From: Callaeas wilsoni
Taxonomy: Eukaryota > Chordata > Aves > Passeriformes > Callaeidae
DNA length: 64,000 nt
Assembly: GCA_013398955.1 (NCBI GenBank)
Contig: VWPU01009473.1
Location: 218,790-282,789 of the forward strand
Direction: 5' to 3'
In this document: positions 49,901-63,603 of the stretch, in pieces
Layout of the letters: each line of letters starts with the position of its first letter
Numbering within the stretch: position 1 is the stretch's first letter
The notes under the pieces: generated by a model
Seen by the model: the letters and a program-made list of their open reading frames with translations, nothing else
Databases searched by the model: none
Told to the model about the DNA's origin: nothing
Position numbers and translations under genes: made by a program

Positions 49901-52900
49901 CACTACCCATTCTCACTAGGACAAACACAACAAATTAGCAGATTTTCTTAGACCAAGAATAGAAAATGAAGGCACTTCCTTTCCTCTTTCCCTATGCTTT
50001 CATTTCTCAGCCCTTCTTACTTACCTAAGGGAATATCTAGCCTAACCACGCTTTCTCTTTCAGAAAGCTGAATCTCCAGTGAGGACTTCAGCTACCTGAA
50101 AGACCAGCATCTAAACTTCCTTCTGGAAAAAAAAATAAACCCCCACAGTCCCCTACCATCTAATGCAACACAAGAAACATTTTCAAGTGTGACCACATAC
50201 TGAAATTATTTTTGTATCAGACACAATAGCCTATGAAGATGTTTTAAAAATACGCTTCTGATTCAAAGTGCTGTTCGTTACCTGAGTATGGAATTTTAAC
50301 TTTGTTTTGCGATTTTAGCATCATGTAAAAGAATCTATTGTTAGACTTGTTTTCCACTGAAAACTGAGTCTGAGTTGCTGTCCCATCCTCCATTTGATCA
50401 GAAGAGTGTACATCCTCTATTATAGACACAGTGTGTTTTTAAGGCAATTACATCTTATTTGCAGATTTCTGCATTTCTGAAAAAAAATAGCAAAACACAG
50501 GCTTAGTTCTCCTGTATGCACATTAAACAAACCATATTTCTAAATATTTGAGAAAGAGGTTTCATATACGATGTAATGTCAGAAAGTGGTTTTTTTCAGC
50601 CCAGTGAACAAAATTAAATTCTAATAGAATTAATTATCCCTCACATAAGAAGCAAATGCTGGCAATGTGGCATCTTAAGAAGCAGAAGCATAATTTTAAA
50701 TATGATTTTGATATATTTTTTAAATTAAAAATCACATTACATAATAATATTTATTGTCTATATACAATTTTTATTGCGTAACTTCCTAGACAAGTTGTTA
50801 TAACACAAAATGTCAATTCCCAACTGTTAAAAACATGAATTCTTTGTTTTTATTTTAAGTTGTTTCCCCTTGAGATGACATTGCTAAAAATACATTTTTC
50901 GGAGTAGTTTTCAGTGGTTTTCAATATTGTGTGTTTCTTCTGCAGGGTTTTCATCTAAAAATAACTACCTACCTTGAAATCTTCACACTCTTCACTCTGC
51001 CTCTTTTAAATATTTTGTGCACACTACAAACTGACACTATATTTCTAAGGAAATACACCTATGATCCTTTGTTGCTATATCCTGTTTGCAAAGATCTGTA
51101 AATAAAAATTACATAAAACTCAATAAGGTGGTTTTGGGTTTTTTTCTTATCTCTTCTAGTGATTATCCAAAAGCACTGACATCAGTATCTGTACCATTTA
51201 TGTAAAGTACTTCAATAATTTTAATTTAAGGGAACAAGCTCGTTCTAATACTTCATAGCTAATAGGTCGATTTGATACAGACTCTTTGTTCAGTTTGCTT
51301 TGAATTTTCAACAATGAGTTGATCAGCTGTGTTTTTTGAAAAATCTAACTACAGTCTCAGAGCTGTAGGTCTTGGATTTTTTTAACCAATCCTTATGTAT
51401 CTAAAATCTCTTTACTTATCATGAAATCCGAATAAATATTAAATAAAAACTTTCATTTTATTATAGAGTCATAGAAAAATTTACTGACTTACTTTGACTA
51501 ACATCTTGGAAATAGAAAACCCAATAAATACTGAGTGATTTTAATGTTGCTTCGCTTTGGACTGTCAGGATGACTAGCTCTTCAAAAGAATTCCTTCATG
51601 AGAGTTTGGGAGAGCTATAAAAAACACCAGAACATCTGGGTTAGACCTCTTACAGTCTGAGTAAACGGTTAGGTTTTGAGTAAGTGATTCCTCTTCTTCT
51701 GGGTGCTGATTGGTGAAGAATTGAGAATTAAAAAGAACAGACACTACAGGCAGCATCATGTACGTAACCCAGATACAGCTGGGGTGAGGAAGCACAAAGA
51801 TGGTCCCTTCTATGTCCGTCACTCACAGAGATGATGGACAAGACCTTTTGAACTGGTGAATGCCACCTCCTGAATTACTTTGTCAGATGATAGTCAACAA
51901 TAGGCTTTCTGATTGCCAGTAATGTCAGCCATCTACCTCATCAGCTAAAGGGGAAACTCAGCACAGATTTATGTGCATGGGCATCGACTCTCTCATCTGG
52001 AAGCTGTCCCTTCACTGATGGCCACACTACAGTGCTCAGTCTGTGTTGTCCCCAGGCTCCAGACACTACTTGGTGTTCGTGTCTGGATGTTTATGAGAGA
52101 GACATCTGGCAGTCAGATGCATCAGCTGCACTGCCAGCTCTGTTCCCTGCCTACCACTCTGCAGTTTTTGGAGAGCTGGAAGCTGTTCCGTGGCTGCACA
52201 ACTCCATTCCCAAAGCTCAGCTGCTCTCAAGTTGCAGACCAGAAAGGCTTCTAAAGAGTACACTGAAAATGACTGGGCAGAAAGGTAACGGTGTCCTGAT
52301 AGTGATGTGTTTCTTTATCAGGGGCTATTTTTGCAGGGCTGAGCTAAGAAACAGGAGAACCTAGGAACCAGCTGCCAAAAGCCTCCTCAATGTGCCATGC
52401 AGATAAGCAGAGGAAAATCACCAGGCAATCTGGAATGGCTCCCACATGCCCACAGAGCGTGCAAATGTAAATGCCATAGTATGAGTTTTTCTGCACTCAT
52501 ACCTACTTCTATTCAAATCTGCACTACTTAGCGATCTGAGGCCATAGGGATCCCTTTTAAATGAACATGAATGTCTGGCCCTAGGTACTAACAGAATCCT
52601 TTCGCTCCTAAAAGTTTTTCCTTAGTTTAATTTTTTTTTTCGTTAAGTTAAACACTCCTTCTAGATAAAGTTCCCTGACTCAGAGTTCTCAATATTAACA
52701 CCTGAGAACAAAATCACAGATCAGTATTTTGAAACCAAATGTGTTCTGAAAACTATCAAGAGATCCATGAAGTTTTCAATTTATTTAGTTTAAACTGCCT
52801 TAACCTCTTAAAGGACACAGTGTAGTTAACTGTATATCACTCTATGTGTTACTGTGGTGTACTCTGTTGTCTTGGGGACAAGACTTTACAATTTTAAGAA

Positions 52901-55900
52901 CTTGTATCTGCACTGTTGCACAGATGAATATTAAACACATCAGAATAAAAGATAGCTGAAAAGAAAAAAAATTTCTTTTTTATTTGGTTTAGTGACTGTA
53001 AGCAGTAGAAGAGTGTTGGGGGTTTTAAAGTCCTAGATATACGAAAAACAACAGCTGAAAAAAATGTTTTTCCAGTCATAGAAAGATGTTTTACTGGTAC
53101 ACAAGCAAAGTATTTACTTTTATGAAAGGAAAAGGGATAAAAAAAGTTTGAGAAGATTACAAGATTAATCAAGAAGTAACTCCATGGAAATTAGGCAGCT
53201 ACAAGAACTGAGCAAAGTCGAAGTGCACATTTCAGAGTAGGGCCAACACATCCTGATTATCAACATTGATATGCAATGGAAAAACACAAGTTAGCTGCAG
53301 TAACATTCTCATTCACAGAACAGTAACTTTAAAAAACAGTCTTTGGATGTTATCAAGAGTGTATCATTTCACGGTTTTCTCTTCCTCAACTGTCCTTTTG
53401 ATTTTAGGAATTTTTGGCCTGACTGCTTTCTTCAGTTCCCTTTGAAAGGGAGCCTTAGGAGGCAGAAGTTGCACAACATGGATATTTCATTTCTATTTCT
53501 TTCACCTTAAAAAACAGACGTTTACCTTTGGATACAAAAGCAAACAAATACAACAAGTATGCAACACTTTTTTCACTTTTTTTTCACTTAGACAGGAGGT
53601 TGCAATGAAAGCTGATTTTAGAGCTGCTTATTTAGATACTAAAGTGCCCACAAAAGAGAGAATTTTTCATTGCCAGAGATATGCAGGTTAAAAATGGCAT
53701 GGTAGTGAAAGAAAACACATGATGACACTGTGCCAGATGTCAAGAAAATGGCCTAGCAATGGAAAAGAAATGAATTCTACGTACGGTAAGTTTTTCTCAA
53801 GTGCTCTTATTTTCTACACAGATTTTCTTTTCTCAGTTATACTGAGAATGTATTACAATGTGACTCAAAAGCAGAATAGGTAACAATGAAGTGTTAACTA
53901 CACGTTAGAGATATGCTACTAGATCTTGGTGTTTGGGGAGGTAGGAGGGATTGTTTCATAGGAAAAAAAATCTAGATTTTATCCATTAACTGTCTTCATC
54001 ATTATTTCTGTTAATTAACAACAGAATTTGTTAACAAATTCTCAAACAAAAGGCAACTCTAATATTTTGTATATCATTAGTTTAAAAACCTCACAGGACA
54101 CATTCCTGATAACAGAACTGAATTTATTCAAGAGGTTGGTTGGTTTTCATATTAAGTTATCTCTTTCTTTTACAGACAGAGAATGTTTTACTATTTTTTT
54201 TCCTTCTCTTACTGTGCAGAAAGTAAAAGTTAGGGAAGGGAAACAATCTAGAATCCATTAAAAAAAATTAGATCATTATTAGAAATGTTATACATAAAAC
54301 CTAACCGAGACAAAGTCTAAAGTGCAAAGAGGTTTTTCCTAACTTATGCCTACGAAATGTTTATAATGAACATCAATAATGACAAGAAAGGAAGTTAGTC
54401 TGACTGCTGTTACTATTATACAGTGAATTAAAGCTTTTCAGAATAAACCACACTTTAAAATCATCTGAGTATCCAGAAGAGCAAATTTCAATTACTTGGA
54501 GAGTTTACAATCCTTCTTGGGAAGTTAACATTACTGGCCATATATAGGTGTGCAATTAAACTAATTTTCTAATACTAAGGAAAAGTATTCTTTTTTTAAA
54601 TCCTCAAGACTATAAATTTTTAAAGTACCTATCCATTACATGTGCTCAAATCCTTCAAATGGAGTATTGTCAATACAGTAACTTCTCCCTCCCCAAACAG
54701 ATTATGTCTCTGTACATTGGCTACAGCTATTGTATCAGCATACTTAGTATTTTAAGAAACCTGATGGTGTTATCAATTGTATTATTTGGTAAGTGATTTA
54801 GGGTCAAAACCACAGTATTGATCAGACTCCAGCTTTGAAAGAAATAAACTGAACATCTATTGCTTTATCTTTCTGTGCATGTATATGTGTGTGTCTGCAC
54901 ACATTCATAGCTGTTTATTTTGGCAAACACGATTTTATTTGTCCCTGGAGGAAATGGTGCCATTAATCAGCTAATTATGAGTGCGAAACTATCCACTGGG
55001 CATTTAATTAATTGTCAGAGTACACAAAGCCATTTCACCTGATTTTTTAAATTGTTAAAGAGGCTGAGTACTATGTTCTGTATGGGCTGAAAATTGATTA
55101 TCTTAAATACAAAATGAAACTCAAAAGTTATTATGTATGCATGCTTGCTGCTTTCCTTTTTTCTGTGCAGTGAGATCGTTTTAAAGTTGGAGATGTTTAC
55201 AGTGCTGGAGCTGACTGAACTCCACGGCTCTTCGCTCTGAAGCAAGGACTGTGATCCCTACTGCTGCTCCCAGGGTTGGTGGGACACAGAGAGTACACAC
55301 TTGGCACTACTTTGGCCTCACTGCAAATGGCTGTTTCACCGCTGTTGCAGAAACTCTCAGGGCACTTGTACTAAATCTTTGAGAACTGTGATTATTTCAG
55401 AGAGGTGACAATCTTAAACAGTATTCCCACAGAAACATATGCATATGTAGGATATAGATACACATTGAAACACTAAAAAAGTTTCTTACATAACTTCTTA
55501 ATTTCTTTCTTAAGACCTCTGATTTGATTCTTTCTGCCTCTGAAGACAAGATTTAATTTACTGCCAATAATTGAGCAATGCATCTTACAGCTTTCAGATT
55601 GTAAGTGGATTTCTACATAATGATCTTTATTATTCTAAAAAACATTCTCCAACATTCTCCTACTTTCATAAATTCCTATCCAAGCAACCTGTCCCAACAA
55701 ATTACATCTAATGCAATTTCAGTATAACCTCTGGCATTGGCAAACAGAGAACGTCTTTTAGTGTTAAATGCTTAACAGAGCCTGTGGCTGATTTTACCAG
55801 AAGCAGACTCAAATCTAGCCCTGACTTTAACACTATTTCTCATATTAAGTCTATGACAACTTTGAAACAATTTTCAATTTGATATGTCCTCATAAAAGGC

Positions 55901-58900
55901 AGACAGATGGTCAGTTATAGAAAAACAAAGATAAAACCACACAGGAAAGCTATTTCAGTGTTATAAATCTGTATTAGAAAAAAATTGTCAACACAATTCG
56001 AGGAGCAGTGATGCACAATTATTTCTGGAATAAGTTTTTGTATCTGCCTTCTTGTGTCTTATTCAGACTGGTTGCAGTAAACAAAAGCATTAGAACAACA
56101 AATCTGAGTTCCGGAGAGTAAAGCCTGGCAAGACCTCGAAGCTTCTCAAAGATTTATGTTCCTCCACTTTTTGACCAGTGCTGACTCAACTGCTCTGTGG
56201 ATCTGATTTTTTTTATGGTTTAATTTGATGATTCTCATAAAAAAATAAAATATAAGCAGCAATTTTGGTGACTGAAAGTTTTTATATTTCAGTGTGTAAT
56301 TCAAAGGCATGCCTTATCATTCTATTCTGCTTATGATGATATTTTAGAATTTTTTTTTTTGCAATTGAGTCTTTGCAATTTTTCTTACTCCTTACTCCTA
56401 CTTTGAAGATTCAGCAATATGCAGTTTGAAAAGTTCCTTGAAGAAATTTATGTGGGAGGTTACAAGAAATATAAGAAACTTTCTCAGTTTGGTTGACCAC
56501 AATGACGACAGAGGATAGCTTTGCAGAATTTACCGCAGTCCAGGTTCATCTCCTCATGTCCCCCCACAGTGCTGTGCTAGGATAAAACCTTCTCAGGCAG
56601 GTTTTGAATATCTGTGCTGGCCTCAGACAGATCCTACCTCCAGTTCTTTAGGTGAACACTTGAATCTAACTCAGTCATGCAATGACAGAAAAATTTTATT
56701 AGGTTGAGACCTTCAGAGGTAATTTTGCCCAAACTCAAAGCAGGGCTCACCTGAAAGACAGATTTGCCCATTCTAGTGATGGCTATTCCACTGCTCCCCT
56801 GAGCAACCTCTCCCTTGGCTACGAGAGGGCATCATCACTCTCACACCTAAGAATTTAGTTACAGATGTGTCTATGAACAATACTGTAGTTGAGGCAAAAT
56901 TATTATAGTTACATCTGTAAATCTCATTAAGAAACCAAGCCCCTCTTAACCCCAAAGCTACAGAGCAAAATGTACCCTGTTTCAAACCTACCAGCTGCCT
57001 TGAAATCATGGCCACACTTTTAAAACATACTTCCAATTTTACATTTCTTTTTTTTGTATATTATGTTTTGCATTTTAAATGGTTCTTCAAGTCTAAGATG
57101 CAGTTTTTGGCATCTCTGGCCTTTACTTCCTTACTTGAAAAGGTAAAACATACTTTACAGACTATTATGAATGCCATTTGTCAAAAATTGAAATAAATCT
57201 GTTTATTGGTTTAGAATGGTGAATTTAACCTGTCATTACCTGTGGATTTTCACTAAAAGCACTCTTTTCACCTTCGAAAGATCTACAGTTACTCTGGAGC
57301 ATATGTTATCCACAGCTCTCATTCAGGGCTCCACTGACATCAGCAAGTCTGTTATTCTTACAACTAGGAAGTACAGGGTACTCTTCTAATTCTGAGTTGT
57401 AATCAGACATGAAATATGAGATGCTTGTTCTTCGGGTACAATGGATTATTAAATATGGATTCCTTTGTATTGTCAATTTTCTGTAAATATTTGTGTTTAC
57501 ATCTTTGACCGTCTCATAGAATTACACTTTAAATGGAATGTAAGACTGCCGAACATTTTTCTTTTAACTGGAATTCAGTGTTTGTATATATATGTACGTA
57601 TTAGCTATGAATCCAGGCAGTTGCACGTACAAGCAAAAGCATTCAGATAGCTTTCAGAGCCAACTAAAAGGCAAGGTGGTTTGCCCTTCATTTTGTCACT
57701 TGCATATGCAAAAATAAAAGTCAGATTAAGGAGGCTTTGAAAACTTTGCATCTTCATAAACAATTGGGAAACCAAAAATATGATACTGATAAAAAGACTA
57801 TAGTTTCCAGATATCTATTTTCAATGCCTTCTCTAGCACATAGTAGCACATATCTTCAGTTATCTACGTACATAGTCTTTAAAACTATCTCTCATTATCA
57901 TCAAGCTATTTCAAATATAATATTTCAAAAATAATACCTGTTTGAGGAAAATATATTTCATGTCCACTTTCTATTTCAAATATAAAACTACATAATGATT
58001 TACACATTAAACAAAATTAGGGTCCATAATCACTGAAATAATAAAAAATAAACCTAATGGTTTTCTGGAAGAAAAAAATTTTCCCAAAGCAATCAGATTT
58101 TTTCTCTTTTTTGTATTCCCAGCTGCAAGTTGAATAGAAAAATAAACTTGTTTCTTTCATTTGTATTATCTAGTCTGGAACATGATTTAAGAAAGAATAC
58201 TATGGAGCTGATAAAACATTACACAAGTGCTTTGTACAGGCATCACAGTAAATTATGCAGTGCTGTTTGCTTTTTCTCCCCTTTACCATGAAGGGTGTTT
58301 TTTCAAATAATTGCTGTGAACTTTCTAAGTACTCTTGACTCCAAAGTAAATAGTAAAATGTAAAAATTTTCAGATTAACTGCCATGAAAGCCTAGTTCTA
58401 ACCTTTCTAAAGTCCTTGGATGTCATACTCAGACCCATGATATTTAACAGCACTGTTCACATGGCTATGATACCAACCATTAAGTGATGATAAACAGTAA
58501 GGCATGCTGTGCAAATGATTTATAATTTTATGTTGCATTCCCCACACCGTATTACAAATCACATGAGAACTTCTGTGGTCAGGTCATATGCTGTGCTAGG
58601 CCAGGCAGCATGTGATGTCACTCCCCTGATAATCATAAGCATTCTGCACAGATTTTATCTAATGGTAAAAAGAAACCTGTAATTAGTGACTAAGCCAACC
58701 AGATCTAATAAAATGACAGGGTCTTTCCAGTCCTATAAGCATGGACTAATCAAACCCCTTAAAAGCGCCCACTGCTGCCTAACACACTGTATGTCTTTTC
58801 AGAAAAGTGCATCTTCTAAAAAAAGTTTAGGAAAATATCACAAACATTTCCAAGATGTCTGAGGCTCACTTGTGCCCCTTCACCTTCCTCTGCCTTGCTG

Positions 58901-59421
58901 TGCCTGCAAGCTTTCTGAGATATCACTGGTCAATGTAGGCAATTACTCATCTCATTTTCACATAGTTATTTTTAAAATGGTCCGTGCATGTTCTGACAAC
59001 AAGATCCAGTACCTTCATTGCAGGAACTAGGACAATCTTAATGTATCCCAGTAATTAGGGATTTGGATTTTCCACATATAGATACACACATATCTATGTT
59101 TCTGCATATCTTGATGTTATTTTAATTAGATTTGAATTAAGAGTTATTTATTTTGGACAGTGCTCATACTTAAACATTTTAATTTTTGATTGGCAGGCTT
59201 AGAGGAGATCTGAGTTTGCAGTTAGAGATACTGCTTTTAGCGTAAACAGGAAATGAATAAACATCAGAAGATATCGGTGAATAAAGAGTAAACAGAAAAA
59301 TGGTGAAATATTATTTTTTTCTTGCCTCATTTTGTCTGTCTTAAAGAAAGATAAAACCATCTTTTGAATGTAGAACAGCATCCTCCACATACTGCTCTTT
59401 TATTGACATATTGGACTAGTG
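46913..59421. other. Long non-coding interval without recognised genes
   Basis: About 12.5 kb of mostly AT-rich DNA. Patches with more C and T (49040-49960) or higher GC (51960-52260, 55190-55380) have no identifiable exon. A TAAT-rich cluster at 54962-55012 looks like a homeodomain-type non-coding element. No recognisable CR1 or LTR was found across this span, which is unusual next to the repeat-dense zone at 30-43 kb. Confidence 0.5.
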
Positions 59422-59425
59422 AAAC

Positions 59426-59872
59426 TGATGCCTTGTAGAGGCTGACCTGGAACAGAGGCTGGACAGAGTGAAAGGATACAGGGTAGGTATTTATTGAAAG
59501 GCCTTCACAGGGCACACCTTGGGCACTGCAGGAGTCTCACAGAGACTACACCCAGGATGGACACAGTCACAGGTTTTTCGGACAGATACAAGTTTTGTCC
59601 ATTTGCATATCAGAAGTTAATTGTCCAATTACAGCTTCAGGCAGTGGAGTCCCATTCTCTTAGTTTGCTCCCCCCAGTTCACTTTTGTTCACATTTCTCA
59701 GGGCCTGAGACAGTGAGGTGTCCTTGATTCTCAGGCCTAGAGAGGAATTGAGTGTTTGACCAAAATGGGAAAAGCAGTAGCTAACACTCTATATGGAGTT
59801 CAGAGTTATACAGTAGAGAATTGCAGGATTACAAATATATGAAAATATGAAAGCTAAAATTCTAAGGCATCA
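59426..59872 (-). mobile_element. Solo LTR, 4-bp-TSD family, copy 3 (minus)
   Basis: The 447-bp element has perfect 9-bp terminal inverted repeats TGATGCCTT / AAGGCATCA and perfect 4-bp TSDs AAAC at 59422-59425 and 59873-59876. AATAAA lies on the minus strand at 59490-59495. It differs from copy 1 at about 18 positions by eye, including one single-base indel, so both are fairly young and independent insertions. It lacks internal genes. Confidence 0.94.
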
Positions 59873-59876
59873 AAAC

Positions 59877-62410
59877 TTCCTGCTCTTGTTTTATGGCGCC
59901 ATAAGATGAGAGGCCCACAATGAACCTCCTCTGCTTTACATGTCCCATAGATCCTGCTGTGGAATATCCCACATCCTGACGTGGTTTTTTGCTCAGCCTG
60001 TCTTGCTTCCTATGCTCAATCCTTTTGGCTGTTCTTTCAGCTGCATAGAAGAAATACTTTCAGGAGGGCATTTGAGGGGGGAGATGTTTATATTATGTGG
60101 GAAAGGAACAGTCCTGAAGATAAGAGAGAAGGAATGCCTCCTCAGCTACCTGCCAATACATTCTGCTGCTGAAAGAAGTGGAGAATTCCTGAATGCTCTC
60201 TCCATGGGTAAGAAAGGGCTAGAAGTAATTTGTCAAATGACCTTACTATCACCAAAGAGTCTGTATCTATTAATATAGACATCAATTCTGCAGTGCATAG
60301 ATACATAATGCTTTTTTTGCAAACAATAGTAAATCATATTAATTCTGTGGATTGGGTTGTACTATATTTGTTTTTGTTAAGTAGCACTTGCTAATACTGA
60401 GGATTTCTACAAGAAAATATGACTCTACAAGGATTATGGGAAATATCCTTTTATGTTAAAATATTATTCGTACCTTTTACAAAAATACAGAAGCAAATCT
60501 GTCCACTTACTTTCATATATATGGATGCATTCTTTCAGAATTCAAAAAATAATACAACTTATTTCATTCTGAAGCAAAAAGAAAAAGAGTGGTAGTCCTT
60601 CAGATAACACATTGGATATGTGCTGCAGTTCTGCAGTACATATGCATTAGTTACAGATGAGTAGTGACTACTTCTACCCTGAACTGCACAACGTTTTACC
60701 CCTCCTGCCATCAGCTCTCCACAGTGCCCACGTCTTCACTCTTCAAGACTGGCTGCTTTCCCACTAGGCACCAGGAACACCGGCTGCTCTAGAGACTGCC
60801 CCTGCCACTCACCCCGTCCCCGACTCTCTTTTCTTTTAGCCACAGACTTGGTGGATTTGCCATGAGGGGTTTTATGATCTGAGGGCTACAACAATTAGCT
60901 AGGGGGGCAGCGTATGCAGGCGACTCAGAACACAGTGCTGGCTCCTACAGCACTGGAGCCTGAGACATCTGGAAGTCCAGGACACAGCTTTCCTCTCTAT
61001 ATAGTTCATCAGTAAATTGTATCACACACCTTCTTACGATTCATTTTCTCCATCTTGCGACTGTAAAGCACTTAAATTGCTTGATGACTTTAGTTGTGCA
61101 CTAAGCATGAATGCCAGCACTTGTCATTAGCAGCCTTTCACATTCAGTTTGTGCTACATATCTTTAAATAATATGTTTAAAAATTATTTCCTATATAAGA
61201 CTTCAGGTGTCCTGCACTGTTAGTGCTGTGAGGAACTGTAGATATCCTGCTTATTAGTCCTTTATCAAGCTGCTTATCAGCGACATTCTGGGGGTTCAAC
61301 TGCATAGCTATAATAGTCAGACTTCTGCTCCCCAGGCCTGCTAAACGTTTCTTTAGTCTTAATTCTGAAGTCACGTTTCTCAGAAGCGGTTTATTATCTA
61401 AATGTAATTTTATGTATCTTTCACACAAACCATTTCAATAGCCTCATGTGTTCCTGGAGCAAAGGCTAAGGTTTGCTTTTGAATACTCAGATGAGTCTTA
61501 CACCCAGATAACCACCAATATCGCTATTTCATCTCTATTCTGGTGGAATTGATTAAAAGTGAACCTTTCTGAATCTGGACCTCTCTCCTGATCCCACAGG
61601 ATTACAGGACATACAGAGTTTGTTTCTCAGATCTAAGTCCTGCAAACACTATGGTTCTCTGAGATGTGCTTTGGTACAACTATTTAAAATTATTTAAAAA
61701 ACTATCACTTCCTTGGTTTAAGCTCTGCCTCCTGGCCAGAGACTGCTGCAAGGAATGTTTAGGTTAGAGGTGAGGTTTGTTTGTATTGAGATAATAGACT
61801 ATGAATTGGGGTAGGAGAGACACAAACACATCCTGTTCTACTGTGAAGATGGTGAAGCTCTCTGAAGAAGTCTGGCATACTGCCGTGGGCATTAACCTTT
61901 CAAATTTATTAATCTAACTGGACTCCTTAGGCACTCAAATAATTTTACATGGTTGACTGACACATTTTTTGGTGTTGTTTATGGCTACTTCCATGTGTAA
62001 ACTCACTTGCCTTCCTAGACCTGCTTGGCATGAAGGCTGAAATCTGCTGGACAGCTTTTGTGTGCTAAATCTGTCTAATTAATAAATTTATCCAGCTGTA
62101 GGAGCAGAACAATGGCTGAGCCCAAGCATGCCACTCAGCCTGACAACCCCAAGCACATTGAAGAAGATGTTTTACAAGAACAGCACATGTCACTGGAAAC
62201 GACAGGCTACATGCTTAAATATCCATCAATCCATCAAGACCATTAATACAATCTAGCATTTCTAGCAGCACCAATCCAGTAACCCAAATTAAGTACTATT
62301 AGTTCAAAAGACAATGGAAGTAAAAATGACACACATTTGAAAAGTCTGAGTGGCTGCAAAAATAAAAGCTGGACTTTAATTTCTACTCTTATCTAAAACA
62401 CATTACCTGC
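59877..62410. other. Non-coding DNA with an exon-shaped segment
   Basis: The sequence from 60041 to 60207 has a strong acceptor-like TTCTTTCAG before it and GTAAGA after it. The frame 59940-60278 stays open across it. No protein family is recognised. A GC-richer patch lies at about 60700-60970. The remaining sequence is AT-rich. Confidence 0.35.
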
Positions 62411-62527
62411 AAGAACTAAAAGAGGAAAAAAAACCAACAAACCAACCCAAAAAACAAAATTAGGGAAAAAATCAAAAACAAAACCAAAAAAACCCCAACC
62501 AAACAAAAAAAATCCCAAAACCCAAAG
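62411..62527 (+). repeat. A/C-rich, nearly G- and T-free low-complexity tract
   Basis: About 115 bases composed mainly of A with C interruptions such as CCAAC and CCCC. The part 62466-62526 has no G and only two T. It resembles a degenerate (CCAAAA)n-type repeat. Confidence 0.9.
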
Positions 62528-63603
62528 CTCGCCAAAATACACTAAAAAGAGAAGGAAAAAGGGGTGAAAGGTTGAAGGTTGAAAAGTGTAATTATTAGTG
62601 TTTGTGAATGCATATTTAGCTTTTCTCTTCTTGGTTTCTGTAATTAGGCAATTAAATAACCATCACAACTTCAGCGTTACTAGTCTGTGTGTCTGCAGAA
62701 AAATTAGAAAATAACATTTTACACGACTTGGTATTTAGACAGTAGACAAAAATGGAAATATCTGGATGTTCCCAAGTTTATCTTTCTGAAAAAGGTCATG
62801 ATGGACTCTTTGAAGCTCTCAATGCTCAGATTTATCAGGAAAACAAAAAAATAGCCTTGTTTCCAACTTTACCTTTCCTAACTGTGGCCTATTCTCCCTG
62901 TTTTCTGCTGATGGCTGTGCATCTGGCCTGAAGTCCACAGATGCTGGAGACACTGAAGTCTACCGACAATCATACTCACAGAAAAAAAGGGATCTATCTT
63001 TTGAAAAATTGGTTTTAATATAGAGGGACAGCTGAAGGCCACTGGGGGTTGAACTTTTTATATATAAGATGAGAAGGCATTTGTAGGACGCTGTTGCCTA
63101 CAACAGAAGTAGATTGGCCTATTTCCATGATATCCATGCAAAATTTATTGAAATTAATATGAGTCATTGAATGGATTTCACAGCATTTCTAAGAGAGATC
63201 TAAAGGAACTGCAATACAACTGAGTGTAATGGTCTGAAAAACTGAAGCTGTAGTAAACAATGCCACTATGTAACATCAACAACCATTAGATTAAATGACA
63301 GGACCAAAATATACACCCCCTTGAGCAAACAATCAACTTACATTTCTCTTAAATAACGGAAGTTGTACCAACTACAATTCACGTTGACAATCATAAAAGA
63401 ACTCAGTGTTATAAATTAAACATTGTAAAACAAAATACAAAAATATTTTGCTATGTTGTGAATGTTTATTTTCTAACTAACCAGCTTATTGTTTCCAAGC
63501 ATTACATTCCCAGCATTGCCACAGTGGACACGCAGCAATGTGGCCCAGGATCTGGACACCTCACTGACACTCAGTGTAGAAAATACAATAGCAGAGTTTG
63601 TTT
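62528..63603. other. AT-rich non-coding flank of the CpG island
   Basis: No exon is recognised. The base composition shifts abruptly toward GC after about 63600. Confidence 0.4.

Noticed and set aside
51464..51530. TATAGAGTCATAGAA as a CR1 terminal octamer
   Set aside because: The sequence beyond lacks the conserved CR1 3' UTR text, so the match is too short to support.
36158..59872. LTR copies 1 and 3 as the two ends of one 23-kb provirus
   Set aside because: Each has its own flanking target duplication (one imperfect) and the interval holds unrelated DNA and other repeats, so they are independent insertions.
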